From Flavobacterium celericrescens (GTDB taxonomy: Bacteria; Bacteroidota; Bacteroidia; Flavobacteriales; Flavobacteriaceae), in the NCBI RefSeq assembly GCF_011392075.1, contig NZ_JAAJBV010000006.1:140492-204491 (forward strand): 64,000 bases of DNA, given 5' to 3'. A model generated the notes under the pieces. It had not been told where the DNA came from. It was given only the letters and a program-made list of their open reading frames with translations, and did no database searches. The stretch's first letter is position 1. The number at the start of each line of letters is the position of its first letter. The position numbers and the translations under genes are program-made. Shown here piece by piece: positions 51,601 to 59,128 of this stretch.

Positions 51601-54081
51601 TGTAGCTAAAGCAATTTGTTGATAACAAAGCTCTATTGACCACGAACTAATACTACCTGTATCACCATTATAATAATCTGCGGCCAACAATGTCCATGTT
51701 CCATTAGTTACTTTACCATTATAAGCTGCTAAAGAAGTATTAGGTGCAAATGTACCTGTTGTTGCAGTACATCCAGTTGTTGGAACTGTTGGATTTCCAT
51801 CAGAAAAAACATAAGTTAATGATCCTGGTGCATTATCACAATTTCTATTCCACAACACAACTTGAGTATTATCAGGGTGATTCATAGCAATAACTAAATC
51901 TTCAATATAAGTGTGTGTAAACCCTAAAGTTACATTAACATCTGAAATGTTTTGAGTTGGAGCTGGCACAGCTATTGTTTTAGTAACTACTGCCCCTGGA
52001 GTGTTTGCTCCAGTACCATCAGGCACTGTCAAAGTAGTATTGTTTGAATACGTATTACAAGTACTTGTAACAACATAACCGATTGCAAAACTTTTAGTGT
52101 TAACATTAAAGAAGATATTTGCACTTGCTTTTACCATAAATCTACAAAATGGAGCTGCAGTTGATGGTAAAGTAACTGCTTGTGATCCATCATTTGGTGT
52201 ACCTGCTATAAGTGTTGTCCATGTAACACCACCATCAGTAGATAATAAGATATCAACATTTGCACCACCAGCAATACCACTATTACCAGCACTTGTCCAT
52301 GTAACCGTTTGAGTAGATCCTGTTGGATAAGAAATTCCATCTGTATTTTGAGATGTAACATTTAATGCTGCAATATTAGCTACAGTAACTACCATATCAT
52401 CAAAATTAGTCTGTCCTTGTCCAGCTACATTATCACGAGCAGTAAGTCTAAAGTTCAATGTTCTTGCAACAGAACTTAGTGCTTCCATAGTTACTCCAAC
52501 ACCTTGAGTTGTTGTACTACCATTTAAAACAGAAGTCATATTTGGCAAATATCTTGTTGGACTAGAAGATGCAGGATAACAAGCAAAATTTGGTCCTGTT
52601 GTTTTTGTTGGACTAGCAACACTTGCCGCATCTATATTCGATCCACCATCATCATTTTGTTCCCAAGCATATGTTAATGTACTAGTACCTCCAGCATCTG
52701 TCGCTGAACCAGTCAACATAAATGGTGTACTTAATGGAACTGTATAATCAGCCCCTGCATTAACCACAGGTGCACTATGTGTAATTGCTGTTGTTGTAGG
52801 ACAAGTTTTAGTCGACATATTAGCTTGAACTTGTGCGATACTTGCAGCATGGAAAATATCAATAGAATTCATATGCGTATTATATGATGTAATACCCGCA
52901 TAGCCCATGATAGTTACTCCACCACCTACTTCTTTATTTACACCTGTACCTTCATTTGCATTTGAAAAAGTGTGATTTGCGCCAAATTGATGTCCCAATT
53001 CATGAGCAACATAGTCAATATCAAAAGTATCTCCTTGAGGAACACCATCTGCAGGTGAAGTAATACCTCTACCTTTAGTGGAACCAGTACCAGCAGTTAT
53101 TCCATTAACACAAACACAACCTATACAGCCAGCATTTCCACCACCACCAGTAGAACCAAACATATGTCCTACATCATAAGCAGCATTATTCGCAGCTAGT
53201 GTAGTTGCTGGACCTGTTAACGTAGTGTTTAATGCCTGCTGTAATTGAGTATTCCAATTAGCCATAGTTGTATATGGATCTGTGGTAGGGTTATAATAAA
53301 TTACATTTGTAGTTGAAGCAACAATATTCATATGTATTGCGAAATCTTTCTCAAAAACACCATTAACTCTAGTCATTGTTGCATTAAATGCAGCTAAAAC
53401 ATTTGCTACTTGAGCAGCACTAGTAGCACCAAAATAGTTTGAGTATTCACCATTACAAGATAATGCTAATCTGAAATTTAATAAAGAACCTGTGCTAGAT
53501 CGAGAAGTAACATCAGTAGTTGACAAGTCATTAATCAATTCTTGATCAGAAGTTGAACAAGTAAAAGGTAATTTACCATTTCTTCTAGTGCTAGACTGAT
53601 AAACAGCATAAACTTTATTATCTTCTGAATAAGGCTCCATAAATTCTGTCCCTTTATCAGCTCTAAAAATCATAGTTTGTATACCCCTTGGATCAACACT
53701 AAGTCTTAATATTGCTTTTTTATCGTCTATACCTTGTCCAACAAATGAACGAATTTCAGGAAATTGTGCTTGTAATTCAGCATCAAAGTTAGATGCTTCA
53801 AACATTTCAAAACGCTCTAAAATACCTTCGCTGTTAGGAATTGAAATAATTGAATTTGATTTACTGCTTTCAAGTCTGTTTGGAGCTGCTAACAGCACTT
53901 GTTTCATAGCTGCTAAATCTAATTGCATCAATTTAAAATCTTGGGGAAAAGATTCTCTTTGTGCTGATTTAGAAACTTTAATCTCTTGGCCCTTGTAGTT
54001 TGACCATGCTTTTTCCGTTTGTGAAAAACCTAATGAGGCTGTCAAAAGCGAAAAAACAAAAATTAGTAAAGTTTTTTTCAT
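51340..54081 (-). CDS. Secreted reprolysin-type zinc metalloprotease with T9SS sorting domain (short form)
   Basis: This is a 913-residue paralogue of the neighbouring metalloprotease. It has the same order: signal peptide (about 1-20), propeptide, zinc protease domain with HELGHQFGANH (H360, H364, H370), Ig/PKD-like segments, P domain (about 690-830) and a type A sorting domain. It lacks the fibronectin-III-containing insert of about 200 residues found in the long form. The C-terminal sorting domain is nearly identical to that of the long form, while the protease domains have diverged. Export by the type IX system is expected. Both genes have their own -7 element and terminator, so they are separate transcripts. 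Confidence 0.9.
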   Translation of the reverse strand: MKKTLLIFVFSLLTASLGFSQTEKAWSNYKGQEIKVSKSAQRESFPQDFKLMQLDLAAMKQVLLAAPNRLESSKSNSIISIPNSEGILERFEMFEASNFDAELQAQFPEIRSFVGQGIDDKKAILRLSVDPRGIQTMIFRADKGTEFMEPYSEDNKVYAVYQSSTRRNGKLPFTCSTSDQELINDLSTTDVTSRSSTGSLLNFRLALSCNGEYSNYFGATSAAQVANVLAAFNATMTRVNGVFEKDFAIHMNIVASTTNVIYYNPTTDPYTTMANWNTQLQQALNTTLTGPATTLAANNAAYDVGHMFGSTGGGGNAGCIGCVCVNGITAGTGSTKGRGITSPADGVPQGDTFDIDYVAHELGHQFGANHTFSNANEGTGVNKEVGGGVTIMGYAGITSYNTHMNSIDIFHAASIAQVQANMSTKTCPTTTAITHSAPVVNAGADYTVPLSTPFMLTGSATDAGGTSTLTYAWEQNDDGGSNIDAASVASPTKTTGPNFACYPASSSPTRYLPNMTSVLNGSTTTQGVGVTMEALSSVARTLNFRLTARDNVAGQGQTNFDDMVVTVANIAALNVTSQNTDGISYPTGSTQTVTWTSAGNSGIAGGANVDILLSTDGGVTWTTLIAGTPNDGSQAVTLPSTAAPFCRFMVKASANIFFNVNTKSFAIGYVVTSTCNTYSNNTTLTVPDGTGANTPGAVVTKTIAVPAPTQNISDVNVTLGFTHTYIEDLVIAMNHPDNTQVVLWNRNCDNAPGSLTYVFSDGNPTVPTTGCTATTGTFAPNTSLAAYNGKVTNGTWTLLAADYYNGDTGSISSWSIELCYQQIALATESFSINDLAIYPNPNNGNFNIQFTSNSGNEIKVGVHDMRGREIFTKSYTNNGLFNENLQLSGVQAGIYLVTIQDGSSEVTKKIVVE

Positions 54082-54107
54082 TTTTGGTTATAATTACGAT
54101 TAATACA

Positions 54108-54115
54108 CAAAAATA
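54108..54115 (-). promoter_or_regulatory. -7 element of the short metalloprotease gene
   Basis: On the minus strand TATTTTTG matches TAnnTTTG, ending 27 bases before the ATG, at the same distance and with nearly the same leader as in the paralogue. Confidence 0.5.
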
Positions 54116-54187
54116 TTAAAAAAAACGAAAACTTAATAATAAAATCATTTTTTTTTAATTTACTTTCTTTTCTTTACCTGAAGAAAT

Positions 54188-54195
54188 TATCTTTG
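54188..54195 (+). promoter_or_regulatory. -7 element of ribF
   Basis: TATCTTTG matches TAnnTTTG. Transcription would start near 54201, about 11 bases before the TTG start codon. No TTG was seen at the normal -33 distance. Confidence 0.5.
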
Positions 54196-54211
54196 TCGCA
54201 ATTTAGATGCT

Positions 54212-55156
54212 TTGAAAACATTTCATTCAATTTTTGAGTTTACCTCTACTAAAAAAACTATCATAACCCTAGGGACTTTTGACGGTGTCCATTTAGGGCA
54301 TCAATCTATATTGCACAAGCTTCGGAATTCAACTGAAAATGGCGTTTTTGATAGTTTAGTTCTTACTTTTTATCCTCATCCAAGAATGGTTTTACAACAA
54401 GATTCTTCCATTCAACTATTAAATAGCATTGAAGAAAAAATAGAATTATTTCAAAAATTTGGTATTGACAACCTAATCATCCATCCTTTTGACGAAAATT
54501 TTTCAGAATTATCAGCAGAGGAATTTGTAAAATCTATCTTAGTTGAAAAATTGAAAATTCATAAAATTATTATTGGTCACGATCATCGTTTTGGAAAAAA
54601 CAGAACTGCAAATATTGATGATTTAATCATATTTGGAGAAAAATATAATTTTGAAGTAGAACAAATTAATGCTGAAGAAATTAATGAAATTTCAGTAAGT
54701 TCAACCAAAATTAGAAATGCACTTGCAAATGGTAACATTATTCTCGCAAATAGTTATTTAGGATATAATTACTTTTTTTCTGGAAAAGTAACAAAAGGAA
54801 AACAATTAGGTAGAACAATCGGTTTTCCAACAGCAAATATATCTTTATCCGAAAATTATAAATTAATTCCCAAAAACGGTGTTTATATTGTTTCAAGTAA
54901 AATTGACAATGCAACTATTTATGGGATGATGAATATTGGTTTCAACCCAACCCTTGGGGAAAATGAAAAAACTATTGAGGTTCATTTTTTTGATTTCAAT
55001 CAAGATTTATATAACAAAATACTTACCATAACATTATTGCAACATATAAGAGAAGAGCAAAAATTTGAATCAATTGATGCGCTAAAAGAACAATTATATA
55101 GAGATCGCGAATTTTCATTAGCCTTTTTGAAAAATCATGAAAACATATCTTTTTAA
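54212..55156 (+). CDS. ribF: Bifunctional riboflavin kinase / FAD synthetase
   Basis: RibF phosphorylates riboflavin to FMN and adenylates FMN to FAD. The 314-residue protein has the N-terminal adenylyltransferase domain with TLGTFDGVHLGHQSIL and IIGHDHRFGKNR, and the C-terminal kinase domain with KGKQLGRTIGFPTANI, NGVYIV and MMNIGFNPTLGENEKTIEVH. The start appears to be TTG at 54212 (TTG-AAA-ACA); the nearest ATG, at 54207, is in another frame and meets a stop after one codon, ATG-CTT-TGA, overlapping the TTG. The same arrangement occurs at tamL. It overlaps the next gene by 20 bases. Confidence 0.93.
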   Translation: MKTFHSIFEFTSTKKTIITLGTFDGVHLGHQSILHKLRNSTENGVFDSLVLTFYPHPRMVLQQDSSIQLLNSIEEKIELFQKFGIDNLIIHPFDENFSELSAEEFVKSILVEKLKIHKIIIGHDHRFGKNRTANIDDLIIFGEKYNFEVEQINAEEINEISVSSTKIRNALANGNIILANSYLGYNYFFSGKVTKGKQLGRTIGFPTANISLSENYKLIPKNGVYIVSSKIDNATIYGMMNIGFNPTLGENEKTIEVHFFDFNQDLYNKILTITLLQHIREEQKFESIDALKEQLYRDREFSLAFLKNHENISF

Positions 55157-56447
55157 ACAAATCGACAATGCCCCTTTAATAGTATTCCGAATATTTTTTG
55201 GCTTTCTTATCGCTTGTGAAAGTTTCGGCGCGATAGCTACTGGGTGGGTTAAAGCAAATTTAATTGATATAAAATATGCTTTCCCTTTTATTGGATTTGA
55301 ATGGATTAAACCTCTCCCTGAAAACGGAATGTTTTACTATTTTGTATTAATGGGAATTTTAGGGATTTTTATTATGCTTGGTTATTATTATCGTTTAGCA
55401 ATAATCTTATACACTATACTGTGGGCTGGCGTTTATTTTATGCAAAAAACCACTTATAACAACCATTATTATTTACTATTAATTATTAGCTTTTTTATGA
55501 TTTTTCTTCCTGCTAATCAATTTGCATCAATAGATGTAAAACAAGGAAGAATCAATAAAAAACTTTCAATGCCTTATTGGATTAGTATAGTATTTATTTC
55601 TCAAATCGCCATATTGTATTTCTATGCGTCTATAGCAAAACTATATCCAGACTGGCTTGACGGCACCTTTACAAGAAACCTACTTTCATCATCTAATTTA
55701 TTTCCGCCTTTTAAAAATATTTTCTCTAAACCTTGGTTTTATTTGTTTATTGCATACGCAGGTATTTTTTTTGATTTGCTTATTGTGCCTTTTTTATTGT
55801 TTAAAAAAACTAGAACAATTGCTCTTTTAGCCTCACTAATTTTTCATTTATTCAATGCAATATTCCTACAAATAGGCATTTTTCCTTTTTTTGCATTGAG
55901 TTTTAGCTTGTTCTTTTATGAACCTGAAAAAATTAGAAATTGGTTCTTGAAAAGAAAACCTAAAATTGAATGGTCATCAAATGGTGAAAACAACTTGTAC
56001 GGTAAAAAATTAGTCTTTTATATATTTTTACCATTTCTTATTCTTCAATTATTACTTCCTTTAAGACACTATTTGATTAAAGGCGATGTATTGTGGACTG
56101 AAGAAGGCCATCGATTAAGTTGGCGCATGATGCTTAGAGAACGTTCAGGATACATCAACATTAAAATAAAGGACAATAACACTAACGAAGTTTTCATTTA
56201 TAATTATAATAAAGATTTAACACCATATCAAGCAAAAAATCTAGCCACGAAGCCAGATTTTATTTGGCAATATTGTCAACGCATAAAAAAAGAATATACT
56301 AACAATAATATTAGCATCTATATTAATTGCAAAAACAGTATTAACAGAAGTGAATACAAAACCTTAATCGACCCAAAGCAAGATTTCGTAAAAGCAAAAT
56401 GGAATTATTTTTTTCATAATGATTGGATATTACTTCATGAATTCTAA
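55137..56447 (+). CDS. HTTM-domain membrane protein
   Basis: This 436-residue protein has an HTTM (horizontally transferred transmembrane) domain, related to vitamin-K-dependent gamma-glutamyl carboxylase. Hydrophobic segments include LIVFRIFFGFLIACESFGAI, FIMLGYYYRLAIILYTILWAG and IAILYFYASIAKLYPDW; FHLFNAIFLQIGIFPFFALSF is the conserved family segment with its His. The last 110 residues are soluble and Lys/Asn-rich. The gene overlaps ribF by 20 bases, so translation is coupled. The bacterial family's reaction is mostly unknown; a carboxylation role is not shown by the sequence. Confidence 0.82.
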   Translation: MKTYLFKQIDNAPLIVFRIFFGFLIACESFGAIATGWVKANLIDIKYAFPFIGFEWIKPLPENGMFYYFVLMGILGIFIMLGYYYRLAIILYTILWAGVYFMQKTTYNNHYYLLLIISFFMIFLPANQFASIDVKQGRINKKLSMPYWISIVFISQIAILYFYASIAKLYPDWLDGTFTRNLLSSSNLFPPFKNIFSKPWFYLFIAYAGIFFDLLIVPFLLFKKTRTIALLASLIFHLFNAIFLQIGIFPFFALSFSLFFYEPEKIRNWFLKRKPKIEWSSNGENNLYGKKLVFYIFLPFLILQLLLPLRHYLIKGDVLWTEEGHRLSWRMMLRERSGYINIKIKDNNTNEVFIYNYNKDLTPYQAKNLATKPDFIWQYCQRIKKEYTNNNISIYINCKNSINRSEYKTLIDPKQDFVKAKWNYFFHNDWILLHEF

Positions 56448-56484
56448 ATTGCCTTTTGTTGTTTTTATTTCCAAAGTTATTATT

Positions 56485-56492
56485 TACTTTTG
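56485..56492 (+). promoter_or_regulatory. -7 element of bioB
   Basis: TACTTTTG matches TAnnTTTG and lies 19 bases before the bioB ATG. The nearest TTG is 26 bases upstream, outside the usual spacing. Confidence 0.45.
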
Positions 56493-56511
56493 AGGCTTAA
56501 TAAAATGACCC

Positions 56512-57594
56512 ATGAGTATTACTAAACATAACTGGACAAAAGAAGAAATAATTGCCATTTACAACAAACCCCTAATGGATTTAATGTATGAGGCTGCAAC
56601 TATTCACAGAGAACACCACGACCCTAATGTTGTTCAAGTATCAACTTTATTATCCATCAAAACTGGAGGATGCCCAGAAGATTGCGGCTATTGTCCACAA
56701 GCTGCTCGTTATCACACAGACATAAAAGGAAATGATTTAATGTCTGTACAACAAGTAAAAGCACAAGCATTGAGAGCAAAATCTTCAGGTTCATCAAGAG
56801 TTTGCATGGGTGCTGCATGGAGAAATGTAAAAGATGGTCCTGAATTTGACCAAGTATTAGAAATGGTTCGTACAATTAACAAACTTGACATGGAAGTTTG
56901 TTGTACACTTGGAATGCTTACAGAAAATCAAGCCGCTCGATTAGCAGAAGCTGGTTTATATGCTTATAACCATAATTTAGATACTTCTGAAGATTATTAC
57001 AAAGAAGTAATTTCAACACGAGGTTTTGAAGACCGGTTGAAAACAATTGACAATGTTCGTAAAACCAATGTCACTGTTTGTAGTGGTGGAATTATAGGAA
57101 TGGGTGAAAGCATTGAAGATAGAGCAGGAATGCTAGTTGCTCTTTCTACCTTAAACCCTCAACCAGAATCAGTTCCAATTAATGCTTTAGTAGCTGTGGA
57201 AGGAACACCAATGGAAAATGAAAAACCAGTTGAGATTTGGGAAATGATTCGAATGGTTGCCACAACGAGAATTATTATGCCAGAAACTCAAGTTCGATTA
57301 TCAGCAGGAAGAACAGAAATGAGCAGAGAAGGTCAAGCAATGTGTTTCTTTGCTGGTGCCAATTCTATTTTTGCTGGTGATAAATTATTAACAACTCCAA
57401 ATCCTGATGTAAATGAAGACATGAAAATGTTTGAAACACTCGGATTGCAACCGCAGAAACCATTTATTAAAATAATGCAACCTAAAACTGTTGAAGCAGC
57501 CGATTCAAAATATGAATCGTTAGGAGAAAAACCTAAATGGTCTAGACCAGGACATGAAATTGAAAGAAATTTAGAAGCTTCAAGCAAAAAATAA
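56512..57594 (+). CDS. bioB: Biotin synthase
   Basis: BioB is a radical-SAM enzyme that inserts sulfur into dethiobiotin. The 360-residue protein has the radical SAM motif CPEDCGYC (C54, C58, C61), CMGAAWRN, VCCTLGMLTENQA, YNHNLDTSEDYY, and NALVAVEGTPM, all standard for the family. The Arg ligand of the second cluster is in VRLSAGRTEMS. It makes the cofactor for AccB, encoded elsewhere in the window. It stands alone with its own -7 element and terminator. Confidence 0.97.
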   Translation: MSITKHNWTKEEIIAIYNKPLMDLMYEAATIHREHHDPNVVQVSTLLSIKTGGCPEDCGYCPQAARYHTDIKGNDLMSVQQVKAQALRAKSSGSSRVCMGAAWRNVKDGPEFDQVLEMVRTINKLDMEVCCTLGMLTENQAARLAEAGLYAYNHNLDTSEDYYKEVISTRGFEDRLKTIDNVRKTNVTVCSGGIIGMGESIEDRAGMLVALSTLNPQPESVPINALVAVEGTPMENEKPVEIWEMIRMVATTRIIMPETQVRLSAGRTEMSREGQAMCFFAGANSIFAGDKLLTTPNPDVNEDMKMFETLGLQPQKPFIKIMQPKTVEAADSKYESLGEKPKWSRPGHEIERNLEASSKK

Positions 57595-57600
57595 ACATAA

Positions 57601-57635
57601 AAAAAGGTTGTCAATTAATTTTGACAACCTTTTTT
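57601..57635. terminator. Bidirectional terminator, bioB / M20 peptidase
   Basis: AAAAAGGTTGTCAA and TTGACAACCTTTTT form a 14-bp stem around a short AT loop, with T-runs on both strands, between convergent genes. Confidence 0.92.
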
Positions 57636-57636
57636 A

Positions 57637-59025
57637 CTATTTGTTCATTTCTACAAAATATTTGTAGAATAATGGAATTGTTTCAATACCTTTTAGATAA
57701 TTAAAAATCCCAAAATGTTCATTTGGCGAGTGAATTGCATCACTGTCTAAACCAAATCCCATTAATATTGTTTTAGATTTTAATTCTTTTTCAAACAAAG
57801 CTACAATTGGAATACTTCCTCCTGAACGAACAGGAATTGCAGGCACACCAAATGTTTCTGTATACGCTTTATTAGCGGCTTTATAGCCCACGCTATCGAT
57901 TGGAGTTACATATCCTTGACCTCCATGGTGAGGCGTAACTTTTACTTTTACTGCTTTTGGCGCAATACTCTCAAAATGTTTTTTGAATAATTCTGTAATT
58001 TCTTCCCAATCTTGATTTGGCACTAAACGCATAGAAATTTTTGCAAATGCTTTACTTGCAATAACTGTTTTTGCGCCTTCGCCTGTATAACCACCCCAAA
58101 TTCCATTTACATCTAATGTTGGACGAATTGAATTTCGTTCGTTAGTTACATAACCCGTTTCGCCATAGATGTCCTCAATATCTAAAGCTTTTTTATAGTT
58201 TTCTAACGAAAATGGTGCTTTTGCCATTTCTGTTCTTTCTTCAGTCGAAAGCTCTTCCACTTTATCATAAAAACCAGGAATGGTTATATGATTATTTTCA
58301 TCATGAAGCGAAGCAATCATTTTAGTCAACACATTAATCGGATTAGCAACAGCTCCACCATATAATCCTGAATGTAAATCTCTATTTGGTCCTGTTACTT
58401 CAACTTCCACATAACTCAACCCACGAAGCCCTGTAGTGATTGAAGGTTGTTGGTTAGAAATCATTCCTGTATCAGAAATCAAAATTACATCATTTGCAAG
58501 TTTTTCTTGATTACGTTCTACAAACCAGCCCAAGCTTTTTGATCCAACTTCTTCTTCTCCTTCAATCATAAATTTAACGTTACACGGCAAGCAATTGTTT
58601 TGAATCATATATTCAAAAGCTTTTACATGCATGTACATTTGTCCTTTATCATCGCAAGCTCCACGAGCAAAAATGGCTCCTTCAGGATGAATTTCCGTAG
58701 TTTTAATTACAGGTTCAAAAGGTGGTGAAGTCCATAATTCCATTGGATCTGGTGGTTGCACATCATAATGTCCATAAACCAAAACTGTAGGTAAATTTTT
58801 ATCGATTATTTTTTCGCCGTAAACAATTGGATATCCTGGTGTTTCGCATAATTCTACGAAATCACAACCTGCTTTTTCCAAACTTGCCTTTACGGCTTCT
58901 GCAGTTGAAACTACATCATGTGCATAAGCACTATCAGCACTTACAGATGGTATTTTTAATAATTCGATTAACTCATTAATAAAACGTTCTTTATTAGCTT
59001 GAACGTATTGCTTTATATTTTCCAT
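57637..59025 (-). CDS. M20-family dipeptidase
   Basis: This is a 462-residue metallopeptidase of family M20, probably a cytosolic dipeptidase (carnosinase-like subgroup). The metal and catalytic sites are visible: YGHYDVQPPD with the first His/Asp, GACDDKGQ with the bridging Asp, EGEEEVGS with the catalytic Glu pair, SDTGM, and HSPNEHFG near the C-terminus with the last His. The dimerisation lid domain lies about residues 200-330 (DLHSGLYGG). It has a good promoter (59045-59076). It may finish the degradation of peptides brought in by the POT carriers, which is inference. Confidence 0.93.
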   Translation of the reverse strand: MENIKQYVQANKERFINELIELLKIPSVSADSAYAHDVVSTAEAVKASLEKAGCDFVELCETPGYPIVYGEKIIDKNLPTVLVYGHYDVQPPDPMELWTSPPFEPVIKTTEIHPEGAIFARGACDDKGQMYMHVKAFEYMIQNNCLPCNVKFMIEGEEEVGSKSLGWFVERNQEKLANDVILISDTGMISNQQPSITTGLRGLSYVEVEVTGPNRDLHSGLYGGAVANPINVLTKMIASLHDENNHITIPGFYDKVEELSTEERTEMAKAPFSLENYKKALDIEDIYGETGYVTNERNSIRPTLDVNGIWGGYTGEGAKTVIASKAFAKISMRLVPNQDWEEITELFKKHFESIAPKAVKVKVTPHHGGQGYVTPIDSVGYKAANKAYTETFGVPAIPVRSGGSIPIVALFEKELKSKTILMGFGLDSDAIHSPNEHFGIFNYLKGIETIPLFYKYFVEMNK

Positions 59026-59044
59026 TGTGTTTGTTGAATAATTT

Positions 59045-59076
59045 CAAAAATACAAAAAATGTTTAGATTTCATCAA
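59045..59076 (-). promoter_or_regulatory. Promoter of the M20 peptidase gene
   Basis: On the minus strand TTG (59076-59074) and TATTTTTG (59052-59045) are 21 bases apart, an exact Bacteroidota promoter, with the ATG 19 bases further on. Confidence 0.7.
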
Positions 59077-59080
59077 ATAA

Positions 59081-59112
59081 AAAACCCAATCATAATTTGA
59101 CTGGGTTTTTTT
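59081..59112 (-). terminator. Terminator of the giant beta-propeller gene
   Basis: Read on the minus strand, CCCAGTCA and TGATTGGG pair (one G-T) around AATTA and are followed by a run of T. It lies just upstream of the M20 promoter. Confidence 0.85.
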
Positions 59113-59128
59113 ACAAAAAACTATATTC

